Below, in pieces: positions 13,430-21,057 of a DNA stretch of 21,057 nt. The stretch covers positions 1-21,057 of the forward strand of contig CAYWNP010000039.1 in NCBI GenBank assembly GCA_964459675.1, read 5' to 3'. Under the pieces are notes generated by a model. The model made no database searches, had not been told where the DNA came from, and was given only the letters and a program-made list of their open reading frames with translations. Every line of letters starts with the position of its first letter. Positions within the stretch are counted from its first letter, which is position 1. This stretch comes from CAIZQW01 sp964459675. Its GTDB lineage: Bacteria; Verrucomicrobiota; Kiritimatiellia; RFP12; UBA1067. The position numbers and the translations under genes were made by a program.

Positions 13430-16400
13430 ATGAAGAAAATGCACGTGGCGGTATGCGGTATTCTTGTTTTTGCTGGTTTTCGTAGTTTAGGGGACGATTT
13501 CACCATTGAGGGCAACTTGAATGTAACCTCAAATTTGACCAGCCAGAGCTTTTCCTCCCTGGGCGCGGCAGTAGGACTGCTCATCGTCGAGGATGAGGCT
13601 GTTATGAAGGGACCGCTGACGGTTTCAGGTCCCATTTATGGTAATGGCTCTGGCCTGACAAACCTCAACGTACTGGCCTCCCTTCCCGCCAACTCGATTA
13701 CTTCAGACAAACTGGCCACAGGAGCTATAACGGCCACTAAACTTGCCGCGAACAGCGTTGGAGCCACTGCGATTGCCTCCAGTGCTGTAACATCCGCCAA
13801 GCTTGCCGCCAACAGCGTTGGAACCAACAAGATGGTTGACTTGGAGTGGAACACTTGGGGAGACAGGCGCTACCTTTCAGTAATGGGAACAAGCGATCTT
13901 ACTCTAGTTACTCCAGGCAGGTTTGTTGCGGGTTTAGGAGTTAATCTGTCTAGCATATCAGCCACAGCTTATGGAGCATCGCAACAAGGCCAAAACAAAG
14001 GCGCACTTTCCATTGGTTCTTCAGCTATTGGCGCTTCCCAGTATGGCTATAATATGGGTACGCAATCTATTGGATCTGTTTCATATGGCGCAATGCAGCG
14101 TGGATGTAATACAGGACAACAAACTATCGGTCTGGCGGGGCAAGGGTCATCGCAATGGGGATGGAACACTGGCACACAAAGCATAGGAACCGCTGCACGT
14201 GGGGCTTCCCAGAATGGCTGGAATGCGGGCACACAGGTTATTGGAGTGTCAGCGCATGGTGCCGAGCAGCGCGGTTACGTCGCGCTCAATGCGCGGGCAA
14301 CAAATAACGGCAGTGGCTCAATCCAGCTCCTCAACCTTACAAATAATCAGACAGCGTATATCACCGGCAAGGCCTCGATCGGCCTGGGTGCCTGCACGGT
14401 GACGAATGACCAAGCCATTGTTGCGGGTGACGGATTAGTCAGTCGAGGAAACGGCACGGTGACAGCACGAGGCTTCTATGGCGATGGAGCAGGATTGACA
14501 AATCTTTCAGTTATAGCAACGCTTGCGACAAACTCAATCACGACGGATAAATTGGCGGCAGGTGTCGTGACCGCAACAAAATTGGCTACTGGCAGCGTCA
14601 CAGACTTTTCACTTGCATCCAACGCTGTGACTACAGTGAAGCTTGTTGACGGGGCCGTGACAACCGCCAAACTGGCAACTGGTAGTGTCGGGACAAACAA
14701 AGCTATCATCGCCGAGTGGAACGCATGGGGCAATGCAAGATATATGCCTGCGGCGGGGAGTCCCGACTTAGTCTTAGGCGGACCAGGCCGAATCGTTGGT
14801 GGGCAGGGAGTGTCACTATCGAACATTTCCATGTACGCCTATGGTGCATCCCAGTTGGGGCTCAATGGAGGCATCCAGACGATCGGAGTNNNNNNNNNNN
14901 NNNNNNNNNNNNNNNNNNNNNNNNNNNNNNNNNNNNNNNNNNNNNNNNNNNNNNNNNNNNNNNNNNNNNNNNNNNNNNNNNNNNNNNNNGCACCCCAAAC
15001 CGCGTTGATAACTGGTCATGCATCTATCGGCCTTGGTGCTTGCATCGTGACCAATGACCAAGCCATTGTCGCGGGCGACGGACTTACAAGTCACGGCAAC
15101 GGCACCGTCACCGCCCGCGGCTTTTATGGCGACGGCTCAGGACTGACAAACCTGTCGCTCGCTGCAACGCTGGCGGCCAGTAGCGTAAATCTCGGGACGA
15201 ATTCGATGACAGCGGGGTCCTTCAGCGGAGATGGCTCTGGCTTAACAGGCATCGAATCCGCGACCACAGTCACAGGCTCGCAGTCTAACACCATCGAGAC
15301 AGTTGATATGATGACTGATGCACTCGGCAAGATGTTAACTGTACGCGGATTTTTAACTAATAATATCACAAGCAGCCAACCTTATCCGATCGATATTCCC
15401 GCCAATATGCCTGTCATGTATGCCGCAGCAGCTACTGGTAGCAACGCAAATGATGGCTTAACATGGGGTACTGCTAAACAATCAATCCAGGCGGCAATTG
15501 ATATCATCGGAACGAACGGTGTTATCTATGTCGACGCCGGCGTTTATACCCCTATCACAGTACTGTCAAATCGCGAAGTCTATGTCGTCAGCGTGTTCGG
15601 TCCATCAGTCACGTCCATCAATGGCCAAGGTACAAACCGCTGCGCTACGCTTTATAGGGATTTCACGGACGGCTATACGTTGTACACTAATGCGGCGCTG
15701 ATCGGGTTCACGCTGACGAATGGTATTATCTCGCCTGGTTATCCTGACTTACCTTATGACGGTGACTGGGCAGGGGCTGTTGAAGGCGGGCGTCTGTATA
15801 ACTGCGTTATCACAGGGTGTGGAGCTTCCAGAGCGGTGTTGGGCATTACCCTCGCAAACCGGACATACTTCGAGAATTGCTTGATTTATTCGAACAATAT
15901 CAATGCGTATCCGTCGGCATATTTCATGATGAACTGCGTCTTAGTGAATAGCGTTGTCGCCGATAATATCACGAGCGGGCCTTGGGCTAAAACCTTAGCT
16001 GGAGGCTACGTTTACAACTCAATTATTAAGAATAACGTGGCGGCGGGCAACCCGCTATACGTGGACTTTTATCGTTCAGTATCAGACCGCACAGGCACAG
16101 GCTGTGTATTCCATGACGGATCTTTATTAAATCCCGGTACGCCCATCGTCTTTACCAACGGCTACTGGTTAGCTGATGATAGCACGTACTTAAGCTTCGG
16201 AAACACTGCATACGCGACTACAACCACAGACTTAGCAAGAGGTCCACGGAAACTGCTTGAAGGCGACAGCTGTAGCATAGGTTGTTACGAAGGCCCTTAC
16301 AGGGCAACGAAACGTACCTATATCGATGATCCTAACATGACCGCCCTAGATCGGTTACTCCAGTCTTATGAACGCGGTATAGATTCAGTTACCAAACGCG

Positions 16401-17830
16401 AGGCCGTTACGGAAGCCCGTATCAGTACAAACGACCAACAAATATCCTCAATCGCTAATCGCGTGAGCGGTATCGAGTCGCGTACCAATGCTTACGAGAC
16501 AACGGTCACGCGAGCCGCTACAGCACTACAACCAGCATCCATCACCAATCTAGTGCCTTACACTGGGGCAGCCCGTAGCGTGAATCTCGGGACAAATTCG
16601 CTGACAGCTCAATTGTTCATTGGCGACGGCTCAGGGCTGACCAACCTGAATTCCTCCATGCCAGCCCCAGGGTCCATCACCTCGGATAAGCTGGCCGTAG
16701 GTGCTGTGACCACCGAAAAGTTGGCTTCTGGCAGCGTTGGAACGAACAATGCCGTTCAGTCTGAGTGGAATGCTTGGGTAAGAGCGCAAGTACCTGCGCA
16801 GACACAGCAGGTCTATGTTGCGACGGCTGGTACAGCTGGAACGGTTACAGGAGCGCAGTCAAACCTTATTGCTGCCGCATTGCAACCTGCGGATGCACAA
16901 GTGTTTGTTACTACAAGCGATAGCCATTATCTCTCGTCCCTCACCAACAGATATGAGTTCTTATCTTCTTCTGGTGGACCCATGTTTGGCTCTATAAATT
17001 TTCAAGCGTATGGAACACCGAACCCGAATACTGGGATGAACAGTCCAGGTTGGAGACTCGGCCCTCTACCCAACGGCAACTTTGGATTCTACAGCCCTGG
17101 AAATTCTGGAACTTGGATTCTACAAGCTATCCCAATTGGCTATAGTTTAACCATCGCATCTATGACGGGTGTTTCTACCGCAGTATCAGATGCCACAAAC
17201 AATCTTTGGATAGCAACAACAAATGCTATCGCCACTGGAACAGTTAATGCAGTCACCACTGTTACAGGCGCACAGTCAAACACAATCGCAAGTGCACTAC
17301 AGCCGTCATCTATCACTAATCTAATCCCATACACTGGGTCGGTCAGAAGCGTGGATCTCGGAACGAATTCGATGACAGCTAAGTTGTTCATTGGTGACGG
17401 CTCGGGGCTGACCAACCTGAATTCCTCCATGCCAGCCCCAGGCTCCATCACCTCAGACAAGCTGGCCGTAGGCGCCGTGACAGCCGCAAATCTAGGTGCA
17501 GATAGCGTTGGCTCCTCCGCACTTGCCTTCAACGCGGTAACCACAGAGAAGCTTGCTGACGGTGCTGTTACAGGAGGAAAGATTGCGTCTGGCGTAATCA
17601 ACAGCGAACATCTTGCAGAGGGTTCAGTGACGGTGGAGAAACTGGCGATTAGCAGTAATCTCAACATGAACGGGAACCGCGTGACCAACCTAGCACTGCC
17701 CGCAAACGATGGGGACGCATTAACGAAGGCTTACCTTCGCGCAGTCCTTTCGGCTATCCCCCCGCAGGGCGACCTCTCGATGGGATCCTTCACAAACGGT
17801 GCGCCAGCCTCCTTCCCCTTGTCGTTCTAA
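13430..17830 (+). CDS. Large exported fibre-like repeat protein with beta-helix domain (gap-containing)
   Basis: As assembled it has 1,466 residues, of which about 34 are unknown because of the N gap. Residues 1-21 form a signal peptide. Modules beginning with G-D/N-G-S/A-G-L-T-N-L start at residues 71, 351, 567 and later. Each of the first two is followed by a stalk of T-x-x-KLA-x-G-A-V/I-type repeats like those of phage tail fibres, a conserved EWN-x-W-G block, and 19-residue GASQxGxNxGxQxIG repeats (182-276 in module 1). Residues about 660-955 look like a right-handed beta-helix of the kind found in PVC surface proteins (N-D-G-L-T-W-G-T-A-K opening, IGCYEG end). A likely coiled coil follows (970-1035), then two more fibre modules and a C-terminal fibre-like segment (NGNRVTNLALP...DALTKAYL). 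Probably a cell-surface fibre or adhesin. The ribosome binding site is weak (GGA 13420-13422). Confidence 0.75.
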   Translation: MKKMHVAVCGILVFAGFRSLGDDFTIEGNLNVTSNLTSQSFSSLGAAVGLLIVEDEAVMKGPLTVSGPIYGNGSGLTNLNVLASLPANSITSDKLATGAITATKLAANSVGATAIASSAVTSAKLAANSVGTNKMVDLEWNTWGDRRYLSVMGTSDLTLVTPGRFVAGLGVNLSSISATAYGASQQGQNKGALSIGSSAIGASQYGYNMGTQSIGSVSYGAMQRGCNTGQQTIGLAGQGSSQWGWNTGTQSIGTAARGASQNGWNAGTQVIGVSAHGAEQRGYVALNARATNNGSGSIQLLNLTNNQTAYITGKASIGLGACTVTNDQAIVAGDGLVSRGNGTVTARGFYGDGAGLTNLSVIATLATNSITTDKLAAGVVTATKLATGSVTDFSLASNAVTTVKLVDGAVTTAKLATGSVGTNKAIIAEWNAWGNARYMPAAGSPDLVLGGPGRIVGGQGVSLSNISMYAYGASQLGLNGGIQTIGXXXXXXXXXXXXXXXXXXXXXXXXXXXXXXXXXXAPQTALITGHASIGLGACIVTNDQAIVAGDGLTSHGNGTVTARGFYGDGSGLTNLSLAATLAASSVNLGTNSMTAGSFSGDGSGLTGIESATTVTGSQSNTIETVDMMTDALGKMLTVRGFLTNNITSSQPYPIDIPANMPVMYAAAATGSNANDGLTWGTAKQSIQAAIDIIGTNGVIYVDAGVYTPITVLSNREVYVVSVFGPSVTSINGQGTNRCATLYRDFTDGYTLYTNAALIGFTLTNGIISPGYPDLPYDGDWAGAVEGGRLYNCVITGCGASRAVLGITLANRTYFENCLIYSNNINAYPSAYFMMNCVLVNSVVADNITSGPWAKTLAGGYVYNSIIKNNVAAGNPLYVDFYRSVSDRTGTGCVFHDGSLLNPGTPIVFTNGYWLADDSTYLSFGNTAYATTTTDLARGPRKLLEGDSCSIGCYEGPYRATKRTYIDDPNMTALDRLLQSYERGIDSVTKREAVTEARISTNDQQISSIANRVSGIESRTNAYETTVTRAATALQPASITNLVPYTGAARSVNLGTNSLTAQLFIGDGSGLTNLNSSMPAPGSITSDKLAVGAVTTEKLASGSVGTNNAVQSEWNAWVRAQVPAQTQQVYVATAGTAGTVTGAQSNLIAAALQPADAQVFVTTSDSHYLSSLTNRYEFLSSSGGPMFGSINFQAYGTPNPNTGMNSPGWRLGPLPNGNFGFYSPGNSGTWILQAIPIGYSLTIASMTGVSTAVSDATNNLWIATTNAIATGTVNAVTTVTGAQSNTIASALQPSSITNLIPYTGSVRSVDLGTNSMTAKLFIGDGSGLTNLNSSMPAPGSITSDKLAVGAVTAANLGADSVGSSALAFNAVTTEKLADGAVTGGKIASGVINSEHLAEGSVTVEKLAISSNLNMNGNRVTNLALPANDGDALTKAYLRAVLSAIPPQGDLSMGSFTNGAPASFPLSF
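13973..14257 (+). repeat. Five tandem 57-bp (19-residue) GASQ repeats
   Basis: The units begin at 13973, 14030, 14087, 14144 and 14201, with a degenerate sixth from 14258. Each encodes G-A/S-x-Q-x-G-x-N-x-G-x-Q-x-I-G plus four variable residues. The regular Gly, Asn and Gln spacing suggests a beta-solenoid or similar stacked fold. The protein pattern is better kept than the DNA, so selection acts on the protein. Confidence 0.9.
14890..14989. other. Assembly gap of 100 N
   Basis: Exactly 100 N, the usual placeholder for an unknown gap length. It falls 47 bases into the second GASQ array (which starts at 14843) of the fibre gene. The reading frame happens to continue across it at this nominal length. 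Confidence 0.99.
16523..16710 (+). repeat. 188-bp direct repeat in the fibre gene, copy 1
   Basis: Closely similar, without insertions or deletions, to 17294-17481 (offset 771 bases, 257 codons). It encodes a P-Y-T-G...NLGTNS...F-I-G-D-G-S-G-L-T-N-L stalk start. The stretch around GACCAACCTGAATTCCTCCA is identical in both. Confidence 0.9.
17294..17481 (+). repeat. 188-bp direct repeat in the fibre gene, copy 2
   Basis: Second copy of 16523-16710, from a tandem duplication of a fibre module. The sequences after the two copies diverge into different stalks. Confidence 0.9.
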
Positions 17831-17862
17831 ACCTTGCGGTCGCAGAAGCAATTTCCTTTTTC

Positions 17863-17867
17863 AGGAG
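17863..17867 (+). promoter_or_regulatory. Ribosome binding site of the RCC1/TSP3 protein gene
   Basis: AGGAG lies five bases before ATG 17873 and fixes this start. The gene begins 42 bases after the fibre gene stop with no hairpin between them. Confidence 0.75.
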
Positions 17868-17872
17868 AAACC

Positions 17873-20800
17873 ATGATCTTTCGCAACTCAAGTTTCAAGT
17901 CCCATGTCCCACGTCCGCTGGATACGGTGAGCCGTCCCTTTGGCTGGCTGGCCTGTGCACTCCTGCTTGTAACCAATGTTACAGCGGCAGAGGCCCCTAC
18001 TTGGTGGCAGACACGTGGCGTCCTCCAAACAAACGCCACACCCAATGATTATGCTGCTCTCAACGTTGGACAGCTCAAACAGATCGCCTTCTCCGCCTGG
18101 CAGGAATTGGAATCCCTCCCCGGCGGCGCAGGATTCCAGCCAACCTTCACAAACGTTGCGAACAATTATGCCGCCGTCAACGTCGGACAGCTTAAGGAAG
18201 TTGCCCAACCTTGTTATAATCGTCTGATCGGACTAGGGCTCGCCACGAATTACCCGTGGACAAATTGTCAGTCCACAAATAATTATGCCATCGCCAACAT
18301 CGGTCAGGCAAAGAAACTCTTCTCATTCTTCTTAGACCATACGAGTGATACGGATGGGGACGGCATGCCGAACATCTGGGAGTCTCTATATGGTTTTGAT
18401 TGGTCTATCTGGCAGACCGACAATATTCACGGCCCAGGCGATGACGCTGACAGCGATGGCCTTGTTAACACGCAGGAGCTCGCGTACGCCACAAGTCCGA
18501 TCAGCATGGATACAGACAATGATAGGCTTACCGACCTCCAAGAGGTTAGAGCCGGGACCAACCCACGGAACCCGGATACTGACCAGGACGGGCTTTCAGA
18601 TTTAACCGAGCTACGATCCAATCAGGTCATGGCCTGGGGTACGAACGATTATGGGCAGTGTACGGTTCCCGATTCCGTCACCAATGTTATTGCCGTGGCA
18701 GGGGGTTCCAGCTTCAGCCTTGCCTTGCGTAGCGACCGGACGATCACCAACTGGGGACAAAACATCAATATTCCCTCCTCCGCTACCAATGTGGCGGCGA
18801 TTGCTGGAGGTTACATGCACGGTCTGGCATTACGCAGAGACGGCAAGGTGATCTCGTGGGGATACAACAATTACGGACAGACTAACGTGCCCGTGACGTT
18901 GCCCGCCGCCGTCGCCATCGCTGCAGGTTCTCTCCATTCAGTAGCGCTGTGTTCCGACGGTCGTGTTATCGCTTGGGGAGACAACACCTATGGACAGCGC
19001 AACGTTCCCGCGAGAGCAACCCCTTCTATTGGTTTGGCGGCAGGCTTATTTCACAATCTGGCGTTGCGGGCGGATGGTACCGTAGTTGCATGGGGGGGCA
19101 CTGGGTTTTTAAATCACGGACAGACAAATGTTCCAGCATCCGCGATCAATGTCGTCGCCATCGCAGGGGGCGGCTATCACAGCTTGGCGTTGCTTAAAGA
19201 CGGCACTGTTGTTGCCTGGGGTGATAACACTTACGGACAGTGTTCTGTTCCAGCATCCGCGACCGATGTCGTCGCCATCGCGGCGGGACAGTTTCACAGC
19301 TTCGCGTTGTGTAGGACCGGCAAGGTCGTCGCATGGGGTGATAACGACGGAGGGGAGTGCGCTGGGGCATCAAACGTCATCTCGGGGGCATCCATCGCGT
19401 CCGGGTGGCACCACGGGCTAGTCATACCCTATCGCACGGATCCCTTGAAATGGGATACGGACAATGACACAATCCCCGACGGCTGGGAGGTGAGCCATGG
19501 ACTCGACCCGCGAAATAGTGCCGATGCCAGCCAGGATACCGACAACGACGGACTGATCAACAGCGAAGAGTATCTGAACAACACCAACCCCTACAATGTG
19601 GATACGGACGGCGATGGGTATTCGGATAGCTGGGAGGTGGAGAACGGCTTCAATCCAACAGACCAATCTGACATTGATGCTGATACCGATGGGGACGGAC
19701 TCACGAATATCAATGAGTTTTTCTTAGGCACAAACCGTACCGCTTTTGACACAGATAACGACGGACTAAGTGACGGAATAGAAAGCACACCTATGTACCT
19801 GACTCTGTGGGATGAAAACGGAGACACGGGAAAGCTTTATCCGAACTTACAGGTCGCGCAGGTTACAGCCTCCGACACCGCCCGCGCCGCACGCCTCAAA
19901 GACGGACAGGTGATTATCTTTACGGGCTCATGTACAAACATGCTGGCCTACACAAACGACTGCGGTGCGGCGAAGATCGACGCTACGGAGTCATGGATTG
20001 CCGCCGTCCTGACCAACGGCAACGTCAAGGTTTGGCGCGAGGTCAACGGAGCGCTTACCGAGTTTTCCCTCGGCTCCACGAACGCCGTTGATATTTCCGG
20101 AGGCTTCCAGCATCTTCTCGTGCTGTACAAAAACGGGAGTGTCACCTGTCTCAACAAGGATGGTTCAGGAGCACCGGTCGCTTATGCCAATTTGTTCTGT
20201 TTGAGCGTTAACACGAATGCGCTCTCTATCTCGGTAGGAGGTAACGCAGATGCGGTCATTTTGAAAAACCGCACAACGGCACTCTTGGGTAGTGTGTACG
20301 ATACAGCCTTCGAACCAGCTATAACAACGTTATCCAACGGTCTGGCTGTCGCTGTGTCCGCAGGCATCAACCATAATTTTGTGGTTCAGTTCGCGAACGG
20401 TTCGGCCCGCGCGTACCTGCCTATTGCCTACGGAACCATCTACGGCATCTATTATCGCTATAAAGAAGTGCTTATTCCCTCTGGAGTTGTCTCCATTGCT
20501 GCAGGCGGAAGCAGCAACATGGTCGCCGTATTGTCAAACGGCAGCAACGCAGTTTTCAAGTACGGAGGAACGAACTGGAATACCGCCACACTCACGAATC
20601 AGCTAACGGATGCTAAGGATCTCTGGTGGCGGAGAGGGTGCAACTTGGCCGTGACGGGTGCAGGAGAACTGCTACCGCTGGCCGCATCGTCAACGTCTGG
20701 TCGCCAGCTCGCTTATCGCATGGCGGCAATGACGCCAGGCGGGGCTGGACGGGGCATTGCGGTGGCATGTTTAGGCACATCTGCGACTAAAAACGATAGC

Positions 20801-21057
20801 GACGGCGACAATCTGTCCGATGGTTGGGAGTTTTATGGCGGGATTGATCCGCTCAATGCCACAGGTAAAGACGGCCAGCAAGGCGATCCGGATGGTGACG
20901 GACTTTCCAACTTCGACGAATACCTCAATGGGACTTGCCCGACAAAAAAAGACACCGACGGCGACGGCGTGGAAGACAATATCGAAGTCACCCAAGGTAG
21001 CAACCCCTGCGACAAATCCGATAACGGCATCCCACCCCCCGCCAGCGAACTCGTCGA
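17873..21057 (+). CDS. Large exported protein with TSP3 and RCC1-like repeats (3' end outside window)
   Basis: The frame is open from ATG 17873 to the window end, at least 1,061 residues, and is incomplete. A signal-anchor-like hydrophobic stretch (about residues 24-39, ending NVTAAEA) suggests export. Three repeats start at residues 58, 97 and 136, exactly 39 apart, with the core N-x-Y-A-x-x-N-x-G-Q-x-K. Then come calcium-binding thrombospondin type 3 repeats (DTDGDG/DTDNDG, about 159-250) and about six RCC1-like repeats (252-518; AWG-x-N-x-Y-G-Q...VP and H-x-x-AL-x-x-DG). A second TSP3 block follows (about 523-640), then a diverged RCC1-like propeller (about 650-965) and a third TSP3 block (from about 970). 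The role is probably extracellular binding; no enzyme motif is visible. It is likely co-transcribed with the fibre gene. Confidence 0.85.
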   Translation, partial: MIFRNSSFKSHVPRPLDTVSRPFGWLACALLLVTNVTAAEAPTWWQTRGVLQTNATPNDYAALNVGQLKQIAFSAWQELESLPGGAGFQPTFTNVANNYAAVNVGQLKEVAQPCYNRLIGLGLATNYPWTNCQSTNNYAIANIGQAKKLFSFFLDHTSDTDGDGMPNIWESLYGFDWSIWQTDNIHGPGDDADSDGLVNTQELAYATSPISMDTDNDRLTDLQEVRAGTNPRNPDTDQDGLSDLTELRSNQVMAWGTNDYGQCTVPDSVTNVIAVAGGSSFSLALRSDRTITNWGQNINIPSSATNVAAIAGGYMHGLALRRDGKVISWGYNNYGQTNVPVTLPAAVAIAAGSLHSVALCSDGRVIAWGDNTYGQRNVPARATPSIGLAAGLFHNLALRADGTVVAWGGTGFLNHGQTNVPASAINVVAIAGGGYHSLALLKDGTVVAWGDNTYGQCSVPASATDVVAIAAGQFHSFALCRTGKVVAWGDNDGGECAGASNVISGASIASGWHHGLVIPYRTDPLKWDTDNDTIPDGWEVSHGLDPRNSADASQDTDNDGLINSEEYLNNTNPYNVDTDGDGYSDSWEVENGFNPTDQSDIDADTDGDGLTNINEFFLGTNRTAFDTDNDGLSDGIESTPMYLTLWDENGDTGKLYPNLQVAQVTASDTARAARLKDGQVIIFTGSCTNMLAYTNDCGAAKIDATESWIAAVLTNGNVKVWREVNGALTEFSLGSTNAVDISGGFQHLLVLYKNGSVTCLNKDGSGAPVAYANLFCLSVNTNALSISVGGNADAVILKNRTTALLGSVYDTAFEPAITTLSNGLAVAVSAGINHNFVVQFANGSARAYLPIAYGTIYGIYYRYKEVLIPSGVVSIAAGGSSNMVAVLSNGSNAVFKYGGTNWNTATLTNQLTDAKDLWWRRGCNLAVTGAGELLPLAASSTSGRQLAYRMAAMTPGGAGRGIAVACLGTSATKNDSDGDNLSDGWEFYGGIDPLNATGKDGQQGDPDGDGLSNFDEYLNGTCPTKKDTDGDGVEDNIEVTQGSNPCDKSDNGIPPPASELV

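Noticed and set aside
13973..14257. 57-bp tandem repeats considered as a CRISPR or satellite
   Set aside because: There are no unique spacers, conservation is stronger at the protein level, and the array sits inside a long open frame.
13430..21057. Prophage tail-fibre region
   Set aside because: The fibre-like modules belong to proteins with bacterial export signals, and no terminase, capsid, portal, tail or lysis gene is nearby.

Overview
The window looks like a metagenome-assembled contig (it carries a gap of exactly 100 N) from a Gram-negative member of the PVC superphylum. Verrucomicrobiota, Kiritimatiellota or Lentisphaerota seem most likely. The clues are lipid A (lpxK) and peptidoglycan (murJ, murG) genes side by side, large secreted proteins with fibre, beta-helix, thrombospondin type 3 and RCC1-like repeats, a secreted squalene-cyclase-fold protein, and degenerate palindromic repeats between genes. 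This placement is inference from gene content; no phylogeny was run.

Layout. Positions 1-2,500 are housekeeping: secG and tRNA-Ser(UGA) on the plus strand face prfA (RF1) and rpmE (L31) on the minus strand. Two 121-bp direct repeats fill the convergent gap and run into the prfA stop codon. Positions 2,680-5,868 (plus) hold gmd and fcl, the two-step GDP-L-fucose pathway, then a secreted prenyltransferase/squalene-oxidase-repeat protein. Positions 5,872-12,718 (minus) read, in transcription order: lpxK, murJ, murG, a membrane-anchored coiled-coil protein, a YwlE-like low-molecular-weight phosphatase, a YhcH/YjgK/YiaL-family cupin and a PlsC-like acyltransferase. lpxK-murJ-murG overlap and are probably co-translated from a good promoter just before lpxK, so this block makes and exports envelope precursors.

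Positions 12,771-13,429 contain no convincing gene. On the plus strand they hold a promoter-like site, a series of stems including a possible multi-branch fold, a perfect 16-bp hairpin and a terminator-like hairpin with a T tract. This could be an undescribed structured RNA.

Positions 13,430-21,057 (plus) encode two very large exported repeat proteins, the second running off the window. The first (1,466 residues as assembled) joins phage-fibre-like stalk modules, an array of 19-residue repeats, a beta-helix domain and more fibre modules; the N gap lies inside its second 19-residue array. The second (at least 1,061 residues) starts with three repeats of exactly 39 residues with the core N-Y-A-x-x-N-x-G-Q-x-K, then alternates calcium-binding thrombospondin type 3 blocks with RCC1-like propeller repeats. 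Together they may form a cell-surface fibre or adhesion system. That pairing is the most unusual part of the window, and its function is unknown.
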